From Nocardia albiluteola (GTDB lineage: Bacteria > Actinomycetota > Actinomycetes > Mycobacteriales > Mycobacteriaceae), in NCBI RefSeq assembly GCF_018860155.1, contig NZ_JAHKNI010000009.1, forward strand, positions 186,001-250,000: 64,000 nt of DNA, written 5' to 3'. Below are positions 25,544 through 34,914 of this stretch, piece after piece (position 1 is the stretch's first letter; each line of letters opens with the position of its first letter). The notes below the pieces were generated by a model, which saw only the letters and a program-made list of their open reading frames with translations, did no database searches and had not been told where the DNA came from. The position numbers were made by a program, and so were the translations under genes.

Positions 25544-26991
25544 GTGTGACGCTCACCATCACGATCCTGGGCATGATCGTCATCGCGGCCGTCGGCCTCC
25601 TGGGCCGCCGTCGCCCGGCCCTGGATCTTGCCGAATGGTCGGTCGCCGGACGGAGTTTCGGCTCGGTCACGATGTGGTTCCTGCAGGCGGGGGAGGTGTT
25701 CACCACCTTCACCTTCCTGGGCATGGCCGGGCTGGCGTTCAGCGGCGGTGCGGCCGCGAGCTATTCGCTGCCGTACATTCCGCTGGCCTGCGTGATCTGG
25801 TACTTCGTGGGGCCCCGGGTCTGGAATCTGGGGCGGCAGCACGGGTACCTCACCCAGGCCGACTACTACGAGGAGCGCTACGGCAGCCGGGCTTTGGGCG
25901 TGGTGATCGCGGTGTGCGCCGTGGTATTCATGCTGCCCTACCTGCAACTGCAGATCACCGGGCTCGGGCTGATCATCAAGCTGGTCACGCACGATTCCAC
26001 CTCCAGCACCTGGGGCGAGATCATCGGCACGGTGCTGACCGCGGCGTTCGTGCTGTGGGCGGGGATCCGCGGCACGGCGGCCACCTCGTATCTGAAGGAT
26101 GCGCTGATGCTGCTGGCGGTGGCGATCGTCGTGGTCGCGGTGCCGATCCACTTCACCGGCGGGATCGGGCACGCGTTCCACACCATCCAGCAGGTACACC
26201 CGAGCATGCTGACCGTGCATTCGGGCCCGAATGACAAGGTGTGGTGGACCACCAGCATGCTGGCCAGCATGCTGGGCGCGGGATTCTTCACCTTCCCGCA
26301 CACCTGGCCCGCCGTGCTCTCGGCCGGTAGTGCGCGCGGGCTGCGCCGCAACTGGGTGATGCTGCCGCTGTATCAGGTCACGCTGCTGTTCCCGATCATC
26401 GTCGGCTTCATCGGCATCGTGGCGTTGCCCAAGAAGACCTCGGCCAACGGGGTGCTGCTGACGCTGACCAATGGGGCGCTGCCGAGTTGGGTGGTCGGCC
26501 TGATCGCGGTCGGCGGCGCGGCGGCGGCGATGGTGCCCGCCGCGGTCATGGTGCTGGGTATGTCCACGATGGTGGCGCGCAACGTCGTGCGCAGCTCGGT
26601 GCCGCGCGTGCAGTTCTACACCAATCACGGTGTGGTCCTGGTGATTCTGGGGCTCGCGCTGGTGCTGGACCTGACCCGGCCCAACGCGCTGGCGAATCTG
26701 CTGCTGCTCACCTACAGCGGGCTGGTGCAGTTCGTGCCCGGGTTCATCGCCGGGCTGCGCGATCGTCCGCTGGTCGGCCGGAACGCGGTGCTGTGGGGCA
26801 TCGTGGCGGGCGAGGCGTTCGTCATCTGGGTGACGTTCTGGAAGATCGGCCTGGCGAACGTGAACGCCGGGATCGTGGCGCTCGGCGTGAATCTGGTGGT
26901 CATGGCGCTGGTCGAGGCCGTGCTGCGGCTGCGCAACCGTGCCGAGACGCAGAGCCCGAGCGAGCGGGCGGGAGAGCCGTCCGTGGTGTGA
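25540..26991 (+). CDS. Sodium:solute symporter (SSS family)
   Basis: A 483-residue transporter with about 13 membrane segments. The second-helix signature DLAEWSVAGRSFGSVTMWFLQAGEVFTTFTFLGMAG is typical of the SSS group containing pantothenate and proline symporters, and QADYYEERYGSR is also common in this group. It likely imports the compound cleaved by the M20 enzyme, driven by sodium. It is the last gene of the amidohydrolase - DUF3311 - symporter operon, closed by a strong terminator at 27012. Confidence 0.9.
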   Translation: MSVTLTITILGMIVIAAVGLLGRRRPALDLAEWSVAGRSFGSVTMWFLQAGEVFTTFTFLGMAGLAFSGGAAASYSLPYIPLACVIWYFVGPRVWNLGRQHGYLTQADYYEERYGSRALGVVIAVCAVVFMLPYLQLQITGLGLIIKLVTHDSTSSTWGEIIGTVLTAAFVLWAGIRGTAATSYLKDALMLLAVAIVVVAVPIHFTGGIGHAFHTIQQVHPSMLTVHSGPNDKVWWTTSMLASMLGAGFFTFPHTWPAVLSAGSARGLRRNWVMLPLYQVTLLFPIIVGFIGIVALPKKTSANGVLLTLTNGALPSWVVGLIAVGGAAAAMVPAAVMVLGMSTMVARNVVRSSVPRVQFYTNHGVVLVILGLALVLDLTRPNALANLLLLTYSGLVQFVPGFIAGLRDRPLVGRNAVLWGIVAGEAFVIWVTFWKIGLANVNAGIVALGVNLVVMALVEAVLRLRNRAETQSPSERAGEPSVV

Positions 26992-27011
26992 TCCGGCGAT
27001 AGGCGGCGATG

Positions 27012-27042
27012 CGACGCCCCGGGCTTTCGGCCCGGGGCGTCG
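27012..27042 (+). terminator. Hairpin terminator after the symporter gene
   Basis: A perfect 13-bp stem, CGACGCCCCGGGC / GCCCGGGGCGTCG, with loop TTTCG, 20 bp after the stop and followed by TTCGGTCC. The rest of the 333-bp gap to 27324 contains an AT-richer stretch near 27145-27180 that probably holds the next promoter; no gene is supported there. Confidence 0.85.
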
Positions 27043-27324
27043 TTCGGTCCGGCCCGAGCTCTCAGCCGTGTTTCGCGAGCCACCGGGGCGTACCGAGGGT
27101 GGTCCAGGTCACAATTCGGTAGCGAGGGTCGCGAGTTTCGGACAATTGCTTTTCAAATTCTTTGCTGACTCTTTACGATTGGCGCGGCCCCATTTCTCGC
27201 GGGGTTCGCACGAGGCCGCCTGCGACACCACGGTGCCCGGGCCGCAACTGCTCTGCCTTCGATGCCAGTAGATGTTCTCGACCCGATGAACCGACCGGAT
27301 GCACCGGATCGGCGAAGGAGATCA

Positions 27325-29577
27325 ATGTCCACCGACACCGATTCGGCTCGCCGAACGTCGACTCCAGGCCCCTGGGCCCTGCCTCGGCAGGCTGGAATGC
27401 TCCGGTACGACCTGCCCGCGTCGATCGTGGTATTCCTTGTCGCCCTGCCCCTTTCGATCGGAATCGCCGTCGCGGCAGGGGCGCCCGTCGCCGCGGGGCT
27501 GCTGGCGGCGGTGATCGGCGGCGTCGTCGCCGGGGCGGCCGGCGGTCCCGCGCTGCAGGTCGGTGGCCCGACGGCGAGCCTCACCATCGTCGTCGCGGAG
27601 AGTATTCACCAATTCGGCTGGGCGGTAACCTGTTTCATTACCGCGGGGGCGGGTGCGCTGCAAATCCTGTTCGGGCTCAGCCGCCTGGCACGTGGTGCGC
27701 TGGCGATCGCGCCCGTCGTGGTGCACGCGATGCTCGCCGGCATCGGCGTCCTGATCGCACTGCAGCAGGTGCATGTGCTGCTGGGCGGGCAGGCGCTGAG
27801 CTCGTCGTGGGACAGTATCGTCCAGCTGCCGCACCAGGTGCGCTCGGTGCACGGCGGTGACGCGTTCGTCGGAGTGCTGGTGATCGTCATCATGCTGGGG
27901 TGGCGGTACCCGCCGCCCGCGGTGCGGCGGATTCCCGCGCCGCTGGTGGCCGTCGCTGCGGCAACCCTTGCCGCGCTGGTGGTTCCGACCAGTGTGGCCC
28001 GAATCTCGATGCGCGGGCCGCTGTTCGACGACATGCGGCTGCCCGCGCTGCCGACCGGCGGCTGGGGTGCGGTGACGCTGACCATGATCACGGTCGCGCT
28101 GATCGCCAGCGTCGAGACGCTGCTGTCCGCGGCCGCGGTGACCAGGCTGCGTCCGGGGCAGCGCTGCGATCCGGATCGCGAACTGGTCGGCCAGGGCGTC
28201 GGCAACATGGTTTCCGGGCTGGTGGGCGGGCTGCCGATCGCCGCGGTGATCGTGCGCAGCATCACCAATGTCGAGGCGGGCGCGCGGACTCGGGTCTCGT
28301 CGATGCTCAGCGGCGTGTGGGTGCTGGTGTTCGCGGTGGCGATGGTCGATGTGGTGCACCGGATTCCGCGGGCGGCACTGGCCGGGCTGCTGATCGTGAT
28401 CGGCATCGGCCTGGTGCGGCTCGCGCACATCCGGCTGGCCCGGCGCAGCGGCGACCTGCTCGTCTACGCGGTGACCGTGCTGGTGGTGGTGTTCGGAAAT
28501 CTGTTGCTGGGCATGGCGATCGGGCTGGTGCTGGCGGTCGGGCTGCTGCTGTGGCGGGTGGCGCGGGCCGACGTCACCGCTGAGCCGGTCGCGGACGGGC
28601 GCTGGCTGGTCACTGTCGAGGGCGCCTGCACCTTCCTGGCTCTGCCCCGGCTGACCGGCGCGCTGGCCCGAGTGCCCGCGGGCGCGGCGGTGACCGTGGA
28701 GATGACGGTCGACTTCCTCGACCACGCCGCGGCCGCTGCGTTGCAGGACTGGGCGGAGACCCACGAAAGCACCGGCGGCGTCGTGGAATTCGTGGAAATG
28801 GGCGCGGCCCGCATCGCGGACCTGGCGATCGGTCCGCCCACTCGGGGCCAGGCGCGCCGCGTGATCGACGAGGCGCTGGGCCCGTGGCGGCGCACCGCGC
28901 AGGTCGATCCGATCACCGCCGGCATCACCGAGTATCACCGCGGCCACGCCCACGCGCTGCGCACCCACTTGGATCCGTTGCGCCACAGCCAGAATCCCGA
29001 TTCACTGTTCCTGACGTGCTCCGATTCGCGCCTGGTACCCAACGTCTTCACCGGCAGCGGCCCCGGGGATCTGTTCACCGTCCGCAATATCGGCAATCTG
29101 GTGCCCGCCGACGGGCGCGACAGCTCGGTCGAGGCCGCGATCGTTTACGCCCTGGATCGACTGAACGTGCGCTCTGTCGTGGTGTGCGGGCATTCCGGTT
29201 GCGGCGCAATGGATGCGCTGTACCACGAGCTGACCACCGGATCGGGCCTCGACGACTGGCTCGCACACGGGCGGGCGAGCCTGGACAGCTTCCGGCGCGG
29301 GCATCCGGTGGCCGCCGCCGCGGCCGCCGCGGGCTTCGGGGAGATCGACCAGCTGGGCATGGTGAATGTCGCGGTGCAGCTGGACATCCTGGCCGGGCAC
29401 CCCGTGGTATCCCGCGGCATCCGCGAGCGCGCGGTGGTGCTCTCGGGCCTGTTCTTCGACATCCCCACCGCCCGCGTCATCGAGATCACCGCCGACGGCA
29501 TCGCCGAGTTCGGTAAGGCCGCACCGAATGTCACCACCTCGGCACCAGGAGAGCCGGTCACGGTACTGCCGGTATGA
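27325..29577 (+). CDS. SulP anion transporter fused to beta-carbonic anhydrase
   Basis: A 750-residue fusion. Residues about 25-400 form a SulP (SLC26-like) transporter starting RYDLPASIVVFLVALPLSIGIAVAAGAPVAAGLLA; about 420-525 look like a STAS domain; about 530-745 are a beta-class carbonic anhydrase with zinc and catalytic motifs CSDSR (C near 565) and GHSGCGAM (H near 623, C near 626). Such fusions (M. tuberculosis Rv3273 type) are thought to couple bicarbonate transport to CO2/HCO3- interconversion at the membrane. ATG at 27325 follows AAGGAGATCA. A strong terminator follows. Confidence 0.93.
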   Translation: MSTDTDSARRTSTPGPWALPRQAGMLRYDLPASIVVFLVALPLSIGIAVAAGAPVAAGLLAAVIGGVVAGAAGGPALQVGGPTASLTIVVAESIHQFGWAVTCFITAGAGALQILFGLSRLARGALAIAPVVVHAMLAGIGVLIALQQVHVLLGGQALSSSWDSIVQLPHQVRSVHGGDAFVGVLVIVIMLGWRYPPPAVRRIPAPLVAVAAATLAALVVPTSVARISMRGPLFDDMRLPALPTGGWGAVTLTMITVALIASVETLLSAAAVTRLRPGQRCDPDRELVGQGVGNMVSGLVGGLPIAAVIVRSITNVEAGARTRVSSMLSGVWVLVFAVAMVDVVHRIPRAALAGLLIVIGIGLVRLAHIRLARRSGDLLVYAVTVLVVVFGNLLLGMAIGLVLAVGLLLWRVARADVTAEPVADGRWLVTVEGACTFLALPRLTGALARVPAGAAVTVEMTVDFLDHAAAAALQDWAETHESTGGVVEFVEMGAARIADLAIGPPTRGQARRVIDEALGPWRRTAQVDPITAGITEYHRGHAHALRTHLDPLRHSQNPDSLFLTCSDSRLVPNVFTGSGPGDLFTVRNIGNLVPADGRDSSVEAAIVYALDRLNVRSVVVCGHSGCGAMDALYHELTTGSGLDDWLAHGRASLDSFRRGHPVAAAAAAAGFGEIDQLGMVNVAVQLDILAGHPVVSRGIRERAVVLSGLFFDIPTARVIEITADGIAEFGKAAPNVTTSAPGEPVTVLPV

Positions 29578-29622
29578 GGGGGACCCCGGCCGTGGGCGAC
29601 GGCCGGGCGGCGGCAGACCGGG

Positions 29623-29654
29623 CAACGCCCCGGGGTTGAGCGCCCGGGGCGTTG
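29623..29654 (+). terminator. Hairpin terminator after the SulP-carbonic anhydrase gene
   Basis: A perfect 12-bp stem, CAACGCCCCGGG / CCCGGGGCGTTG, loop of 8 nt, followed by TTGTATCG. Confidence 0.85.
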
Positions 29655-29659
29655 TTGTA

Positions 29660-29850
29660 TCGTGGTGGTGTCGAAAAGGACCTGGGTCGGCATCGGTAAG
29701 CCCGCCCCCTCCTCATGAGGCTCCGTGTCGCCACCGCCGGTGGCGAACCCGCGACAAGCACTCGGCGAGACCGCCGGGGCTTGGCGCGCATACCGTTTCG
29801 GCGGTCCGGTCGATCCTCGGTTGTCCTCGCCTCCCACGGAGTTGAGGAGA
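29660..29850 (+). promoter_or_regulatory. Structured 5' leader, possible M-box-like riboswitch
   Basis: About 190 nt separate the previous terminator from the next gene. It contains TGAGGCTCC (29715-29723) followed by CGCCACC-GCC-GGTGGCG, a perfect 7-bp hairpin (29729-29745), and further on CTCGGCGAGACCGCCGG. This run resembles conserved parts of the magnesium (M-box, ykoK) aptamer: GAGGCTCC, a CCACCGCC-like block, then CGAGAGACGCC. The terminal conserved AACAGG block is not seen, so the match is partial. It could also be an ordinary GC-rich leader. Confidence 0.3.
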
Positions 29851-29855
29851 AAATC

Positions 29856-30182
29856 ATGCCAGTCATCCGAATGAGCGACGCACTGACGACGCAGATCAAC
29901 GTATTCACCGTCGAACCCGGCCGGGACCAACAGCTCATCGAGCACCTCGCCCGGGCTGCCCGCGTCGCGCGCGAGGTGCCCGGCTGGGTGTCGGCCAGCC
30001 TGCACCGCAGCCTGGACGGCACCCGCGTGGTCAACTACGCGCAGAGCGAGAACCTCGCCGCGGCGGAGGCCGTGATCGAGCATCTCACCGAGCAGGGGTT
30101 CATCCGCGGCAACCGGGCCTTCGGGCAGGCGAATCCGGGTCTGTACGAGGTGGTCTTCACCCTGGACCGGGCTGCTCTGTAG
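29856..30182 (+). CDS. Antibiotic biosynthesis monooxygenase (ABM)-like protein
   Basis: A 108-residue dimeric ferredoxin-like fold protein of the ABM superfamily: TTQINVFTVEPGRDQQLIEHL and VPGWVSASLHRSLDGTRVVNYAQSENLAA are the usual strand-helix pattern. Members include quinol monooxygenases, heme-degrading enzymes and stress proteins; heme-ligand or catalytic residues that would distinguish them are not evident. ATG has GAGGAGA upstream. It is preceded by a long structured leader and appears monocistronic. Confidence 0.8.
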   Translation: MPVIRMSDALTTQINVFTVEPGRDQQLIEHLARAARVAREVPGWVSASLHRSLDGTRVVNYAQSENLAAAEAVIEHLTEQGFIRGNRAFGQANPGLYEVVFTLDRAAL

Positions 30183-30458
30183 CGGAGTTGGGCGCGGATT
30201 CGGTTCGGTGACAACCGGATTCGTGCCCTTCGCCCGTCGCTTGAACGTGGTCGCCGGCGCGCCCCGGGCGGCGGGCGCTACCGTGATCGGGATGGGCGAG
30301 CCTGCGGACCCGGGAGTGCCGCGGGGCCTAGGCTTGGCAGGCCCGAGCGCCGCTGGGCCCGCGGCCGCGACGCGGTCCGGTCGGACCCGTATCGACCCGG
30401 CACCTCAGGCGTGCCAGGCTGGGGTAAGAGCGCATTCGGCGGATCGAATCGGAGGGAG

Positions 30459-31112
30459 ATGGCGGTGGCATCGGCGGTGTCGGCACAGGTGATCGTTCCG
30501 GGCGTGGCGCTCACGCGGCCCGAGTGGCTGGCCGAGCGGATCGCCGATATGGGGATCTCGTGGGGCACGGGCGACTCGCGCGTCTCCGGGACCCTGTGGT
30601 GGTGCATGGCCGCATCGTCGCTGGTCGACCCCGTCGCTACCGCCTATGCCGAGGGGCGGCCCGCGGCGGCCCCGGTGCTCGAGGAGCTGCGGTGCGAAGT
30701 TCGCCCGGACGGCGGGATCGAGCGGGTCGTCCGCGGGACGGCCGCTGCTGGTCACGCGGAGGCCGACGCGGAGGTGGGTCCGGCGCTGCGCCGCACCCTC
30801 GACCGCGTCATCCCCGTCGTCGCGGAGGTGTCCGGCGCGGGCGCGCCCTCGCTCTGGGCGATCGTCGCCGACGCCATCGGCAACCGCGCCCTCGACGCCG
30901 GGGATGCCGAGGCCGGCGCCCGGCTCGCACGTGAGGTGGCCGGTCGGTTGCCGGTGCCGCGGTTCATCGATGTCTCCGGACGCGCCTTCGTGCGGCGCAC
31001 ATCCTGCTGCCTGGTGTTCGAGGTGCCCGGCTGCCAGATGTGCACCAGCTGCCCCAAACGCCCCGCCGCCGAGCGTCACGACCTGCTGACCGAGCTGGCG
31101 ACGGGGAGCTGA
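30459..31112 (+). CDS. FhuF-like (2Fe-2S) protein
   Basis: A 217-residue protein whose C-terminus has the FhuF iron-sulfur motif C-C-x10-C-x2-C (C183, C184, C195, C198; TSCCLVFEVPGCQMCTSC). FhuF-type proteins reduce ferric siderophores in the cytoplasm to release iron. The N-terminal 170 residues fit the helical FhuF body (LWWCMAASSLVDPV). ATG at 30459 is very close to its GGAGGG; GTG at 30465 is an alternative two codons later. No siderophore genes are adjacent. It lies just before thrS on the same strand. Confidence 0.8.
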   Translation: MAVASAVSAQVIVPGVALTRPEWLAERIADMGISWGTGDSRVSGTLWWCMAASSLVDPVATAYAEGRPAAAPVLEELRCEVRPDGGIERVVRGTAAAGHAEADAEVGPALRRTLDRVIPVVAEVSGAGAPSLWAIVADAIGNRALDAGDAEAGARLAREVAGRLPVPRFIDVSGRAFVRRTSCCLVFEVPGCQMCTSCPKRPAAERHDLLTELATGS

Positions 31113-31274
31113 ACGGGCGCCGACCACCGATTGAACGGCGGGGCCCGGACGTTCGTTCCAGGCCTGCTTGATGGTTCCCTCGCTGCGCTCGGTCACATGC
31201 TCCCGATAGCATGGTCGCGCCGGGCATCACAGACGTCCGGTTCGAGTACAACAATGCCTAAGGAGAGCGCAGCC

Positions 31275-33332
31275 GTGACCATCTCAGCCCGCATAACCCC
31301 AGCCGCCCTCATCCGGGTGCCGGCCGGGACGACGGCGGGCTCCGCGGTGCGCGAGGCGGACCTGCCGACGAAGGGCCCCGACACCGTCGTCGTCGTGCGC
31401 GACGCCGAGGGCAACCTCAGGGATCTGTCCTGGGCCCCGGAGCAGGACGCCGAGGTCGAGCCCGTCGCGGCGAACACCGAGGCCGGGCGCAGCGTGATCC
31501 GCCACTCGGCCGCGCACGTGCTGGCCCAGGCCGTGCAGCAGGAGTTCCCCGAGGCCAAGCTCGGCATCGGCCCGCCGATCAAGGACGGCTTCTACTACGA
31601 CTTCCGGGTCGATCGCCCGTTCACCCCCGAGGATCTGGCCAAGCTGGAATCGCGGATGAAGAAGATCGTCAAGGGCGCACAGCGGTTTTCGCGCCGGGTG
31701 GTCGAGGTCGAGGAGGCCCGAGTCGAGCTGGCCAAGGAGCCGTTCAAGCTCGAGCTGATCTCCGACAAGTCCGGCATCGACGATCCGGAGGTCATGGAGG
31801 TCGGCGGCAAAGAGCTGACCATCTACGACAATCTCGATCCGCGCTCGGGCGAGAAGGTCTGGGGCGATCTGTGCCGCGGGCCGCACATCCCGACCACCAA
31901 GTTCGTCCCGGCGTTCAAGCTGACCCGCAGCTCGGCGGCGTACTGGCGCGGCGACCAGAGCCGGGAGGACCTGCAGCGCGTCTACGGCACCGCCTGGGAG
32001 TCGCAGGAGGCGCTGGACGAGTACCTGGCCCTGCTGGCCGAGGCCGAGAAGCGCGATCATCGCAAGCTCGGGCTGGAGCTGGACCTGTTCTCCTTCCCGG
32101 ACGAGCTGGGCTCGGGCCTGCCGGTGTTCCACCCCAAGGGCGGCATCATCCGCAAGGAGCTCGAGGAGTACTCGCGTCAGCGGCACATCGACGCGGGCTA
32201 CGAATTCGTCAACACCCCGCACATCACCAAGGGGCACCTGTTCGAGGTCTCGGGCCACCTGGACTGGTATCGCGAGGGCATGTTCCCCGCGATGCACCTG
32301 GACGCGGAGTACAACGAGGACGGCACGGTTCGCAAGCCCGGCCAGGACTACTACGTCAAGCCGATGAACTGCCCGATGCACAACCTGATCTTCCGCGCCC
32401 GCGGGCGGTCCTACCGCGAGCTGCCGCTGCGGTTGTTCGAATTCGGGTCGGTCTACCGGTACGAGAAGTCCGGCGTCGTGCACGGCCTGACCCGGGTGCG
32501 CGGCATGACCCAGGACGACGCGCACATCTACTGCACCAAGGAGCAGATGCACGCGGAGCTCACCTCCACGCTGCAGTTCGTGCTGTCGCTGCTGAAGGAC
32601 TACGGCCTCGACGATTTCTACCTGGAGCTCTCGACCAAGGATCCGAACAAGTTCGTCGGCTCCGACGAGATCTGGGAGGAGGCCACCGAAACCCTCGAGA
32701 AGGTCGCCGGGGCCTCCGGGCTCGAGCTGGTGCCCGATCCGGGCGGCGCCGCCTTCTATGGGCCGAAGATCTCGGTGCAGGCCAAGGACGCGCTGGGGCG
32801 CACCTGGCAGATGTCGACCATCCAGCTCGATTTCAACCTGCCCGAGCGGTTCAACCTGGAGTACACCTCCTCCGACGGCACCAAGCAGCGTCCGGTGATG
32901 ATCCACCGCGCCCTGTTCGGCTCCATCGAGCGGTTCTTCGGCGTGCTGACCGAGCACTACGCGGGCGCCTTCCCGGCCTGGCTCTCGCCGGTGCAGGTCG
33001 TCGGCATCCCGGTCGCGGAAGCCTTTGTCCCGCACCTGGATCGGGTGATCGAGCTGCTGCACGACGCGGGCGTGCGCGCCCAGGTCGACCGCAGCGACGA
33101 CCGGATGCAGAAGAAGATCTTCAACAACACCGCACAGAAGGTGCCGTTCATGCTGCTGGCCGGTGAGCGCGACGTCGCCGCGGGCGCGGTGAGCTTCCGC
33201 TTCCGCGACGGCACCCAGGTCAACGGGGTGCCCGTCGCCGATGCGGTCGCGACCGTCGTCGACTGGATCGGCCGCCGCGAGAACGCCTCACCGACCGCGG
33301 AGGGATTCTCGATCGTGAGCGGTGGGGAATGA
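31275..33332 (+). CDS. thrS: Threonyl-tRNA synthetase
   Basis: A 685-residue class II synthetase charging tRNA-Thr. Order: TGS domain (residues 5-75), editing domain with HSAAHVLAQAVQ, catalytic core with MNCPMHNLIF (zinc cysteine), motif 2 around RYEKSGVVHGLTRVRGMTQDDAHIYC and motif 3 HRALFGSIERFFG, then the anticodon-binding domain. The GTG at 31275 has AAGGAG upstream and fits the mycobacterial length (about 692); an in-frame ATG at 31254 is possible. It leads the conserved operon thrS - HIT - pgsA - patA - pimA - NUDIX, overlapping the next gene by 4 bp. Confidence 0.97.
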   Translation: MTISARITPAALIRVPAGTTAGSAVREADLPTKGPDTVVVVRDAEGNLRDLSWAPEQDAEVEPVAANTEAGRSVIRHSAAHVLAQAVQQEFPEAKLGIGPPIKDGFYYDFRVDRPFTPEDLAKLESRMKKIVKGAQRFSRRVVEVEEARVELAKEPFKLELISDKSGIDDPEVMEVGGKELTIYDNLDPRSGEKVWGDLCRGPHIPTTKFVPAFKLTRSSAAYWRGDQSREDLQRVYGTAWESQEALDEYLALLAEAEKRDHRKLGLELDLFSFPDELGSGLPVFHPKGGIIRKELEEYSRQRHIDAGYEFVNTPHITKGHLFEVSGHLDWYREGMFPAMHLDAEYNEDGTVRKPGQDYYVKPMNCPMHNLIFRARGRSYRELPLRLFEFGSVYRYEKSGVVHGLTRVRGMTQDDAHIYCTKEQMHAELTSTLQFVLSLLKDYGLDDFYLELSTKDPNKFVGSDEIWEEATETLEKVAGASGLELVPDPGGAAFYGPKISVQAKDALGRTWQMSTIQLDFNLPERFNLEYTSSDGTKQRPVMIHRALFGSIERFFGVLTEHYAGAFPAWLSPVQVVGIPVAEAFVPHLDRVIELLHDAGVRAQVDRSDDRMQKKIFNNTAQKVPFMLLAGERDVAAGAVSFRFRDGTQVNGVPVADAVATVVDWIGRRENASPTAEGFSIVSGGE

Positions 33333-33925
33333 CAGTGTCGCAGGAGAATTCGGTGTCACCGGCGGGCTCGGGCGAGATCCGCGACGCCGGGGTCGGGGAT
33401 CCCGACCGGCTGCAGCGGCTGTGGACGCCGTACCGGATGTCGTACATCACCGGGGCGGTGGGCGAGCGCGAGGACCGCGACGGCGGTGAGCGCACGGCGT
33501 CCGGGCATCCGTTCATCGAGATCCCGAAGATGTCCGATGAGGACGGCCTGGTCATCGCCCGCGGCGAGTGGGTGTACGCGGTGCTGAACCTGTACCCGTA
33601 CAACCCGGGGCACATGATGGTGGTGCCGTACCGGCGGGTGGCGAACCTCGAGGATCTCACGGTCGAGGAGAGCACCGAACTGATGGCGTTCACCCAGCGC
33701 GCGATCCGGGTGATGAAGAAGGTGTCGCGGCCCGAGGGCTTCAATGTCGGGCTGAATCTCGGTGGCGTGGCGGGCGGTTCGCTCGCCGACCACCTGCACC
33801 AGCACATCGTGCCGCGCTGGGGCGGTGACGCGAATTTCATCACCGTCGTGGGCGGGGTGAAGGTTATGCCGCAGCTGCTACGGGAGACTCGCGCCCTACT
33901 GGCCGGAGCATGGGAGGAAGCTTAG
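33329..33925 (+). CDS. HIT-family Ap4A phosphorylase/hydrolase
   Basis: A 198-residue histidine-triad nucleotide-binding protein. The catalytic triad HLHQHIVPRW (H-x-H-x-H) is at about residue 150, with the fold-defining NPGHMMVVPYRRVANL. It corresponds to M. tuberculosis Rv2613c, a diadenosine tetraphosphate phosphorylase. ATG overlaps the thrS stop. Placing Ap4A turnover beside an aminoacyl-tRNA synthetase is sensible because synthetases make Ap4A. Confidence 0.93.
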   Translation: MTVSQENSVSPAGSGEIRDAGVGDPDRLQRLWTPYRMSYITGAVGEREDRDGGERTASGHPFIEIPKMSDEDGLVIARGEWVYAVLNLYPYNPGHMMVVPYRRVANLEDLTVEESTELMAFTQRAIRVMKKVSRPEGFNVGLNLGGVAGGSLADHLHQHIVPRWGGDANFITVVGGVKVMPQLLRETRALLAGAWEEA

Positions 33926-33926
33926 C

Positions 33927-34652
33927 GTGCTCAGTTTCTTCGGTCGTGAGACATTCGCCAAAGCGACTGCGCCCCTGGGCAAAGCGCTGGTGAGTACCGG
34001 GCTCACGCCCGATGCGATGACGCTGATCGGCACCACGGCCTCGATCGTGGCCGCGGTGACGCTCTTCCCGTCCGATCACCTGTTCTGGGGCACGATCGTG
34101 ATCTGGCTGTTCGTCATGTTCGACATGCTCGACGGCGCGATGGCCCGCGCGCGCGGCGGCGGCACGAAATACGGTGCGGTGCTGGACGCCTCGTGCGACC
34201 GGGTGGCCGACGGGGCGATCTTCGGCGCGCTGGCGTGGTGGTCGGTGTACCACGAACACTCCAAGCACCTGTTTGCGGCGACGCTCGTGGTGCTGGTGAC
34301 CTCGCAGGTCATCTCGTACGTGAAGGCACGCGCCGAGGCCAGCGGCCTGAGCGCCGACGGCGGCCTCATCGAGCGGCCCGATCGTCTGGTCATCGTGCTC
34401 GTGGGCGCGGGACTCACCGGTATCGGCGAATACTGGGGTATCGGCTGGCTGGTCTATGCGGTGTATGTCGCGATGTACATCCTGGCCGTGCTCAGTATCG
34501 TCACCGTCTTCCAGCGCGTGCTCGCGGTGCGCAATTCGGCGGGTGCGCGAGATGTGCTGCCGCCCAAGCCCGGCGCGAACTCGTCGCACAAGCCGGCCGA
34601 GGCACAGCAGGACAACACCGAGCCCGGCACGGCGACGTCGGGCAGCGCGTGA
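33927..34652 (+). CDS. pgsA: Phosphatidylinositol phosphate synthase (CDP-alcohol phosphatidyltransferase)
   Basis: A 241-residue membrane enzyme joining CDP-diacylglycerol and inositol phosphate to make phosphatidylinositol phosphate. The CDP-alcohol phosphatidyltransferase signature D-x2-D-G-x2-A-R-x8-G-x3-D-x3-D is complete in FDMLDGAMARARGGGTKYGAVLDASCDRV. Six membrane helices are visible. The mycobacterial orthologue (PgsA1, Rv2612c) feeds PimA. The start GTG lies 1 bp after the HIT stop. The last 45 residues are hydrophilic and low-complexity. Confidence 0.92.
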   Translation: MLSFFGRETFAKATAPLGKALVSTGLTPDAMTLIGTTASIVAAVTLFPSDHLFWGTIVIWLFVMFDMLDGAMARARGGGTKYGAVLDASCDRVADGAIFGALAWWSVYHEHSKHLFAATLVVLVTSQVISYVKARAEASGLSADGGLIERPDRLVIVLVGAGLTGIGEYWGIGWLVYAVYVAMYILAVLSIVTVFQRVLAVRNSAGARDVLPPKPGANSSHKPAEAQQDNTEPGTATSGSA

Positions 34653-34786
34653 TGTCCTCACCGCCGTCATCCCCGCACGCCCCTATCGTGTCGTTCGCGC
34701 CTGCCACTATCTCGTCAGTACCGCATGCCTTCGGCGGGAAGTTCGGTAGCGCAGGATCCTGCCGAGCGCATGCAGTGACAACGCGA

Positions 34787-34887
34787 CGGTGCGCCCGGAT
34801 GACGAGGCGGTGCGCGGAGACAAGGCGGTGCGCCGGGACGGCGATGTGGTGCGCCGCGATGACCACTGGGTGCGTCGGGATGACGAT
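34787..34887. repeat. Short tandem repeat, five units of 18-21 bp
   Basis: Consecutive units start at 34787, 34808, 34826, 34847 and 34867, based on CGGTGCGCCGGGATGACGATG with changes. They fill much of the 262-bp pgsA-patA gap, the only long gap in this operon. Unit lengths are multiples of three, but no start or ribosome-binding site supports translation. Confidence 0.65.
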
Positions 34888-34914
34888 GCGGAATGGTGAC
34901 GGAGGGGACGCGCG

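Noticed and set aside
31113..31274. T-box or other leader upstream of thrS
   Set aside because: No tRNA-binding bulge, specifier loop or terminator hairpin could be found in this 162-bp stretch.
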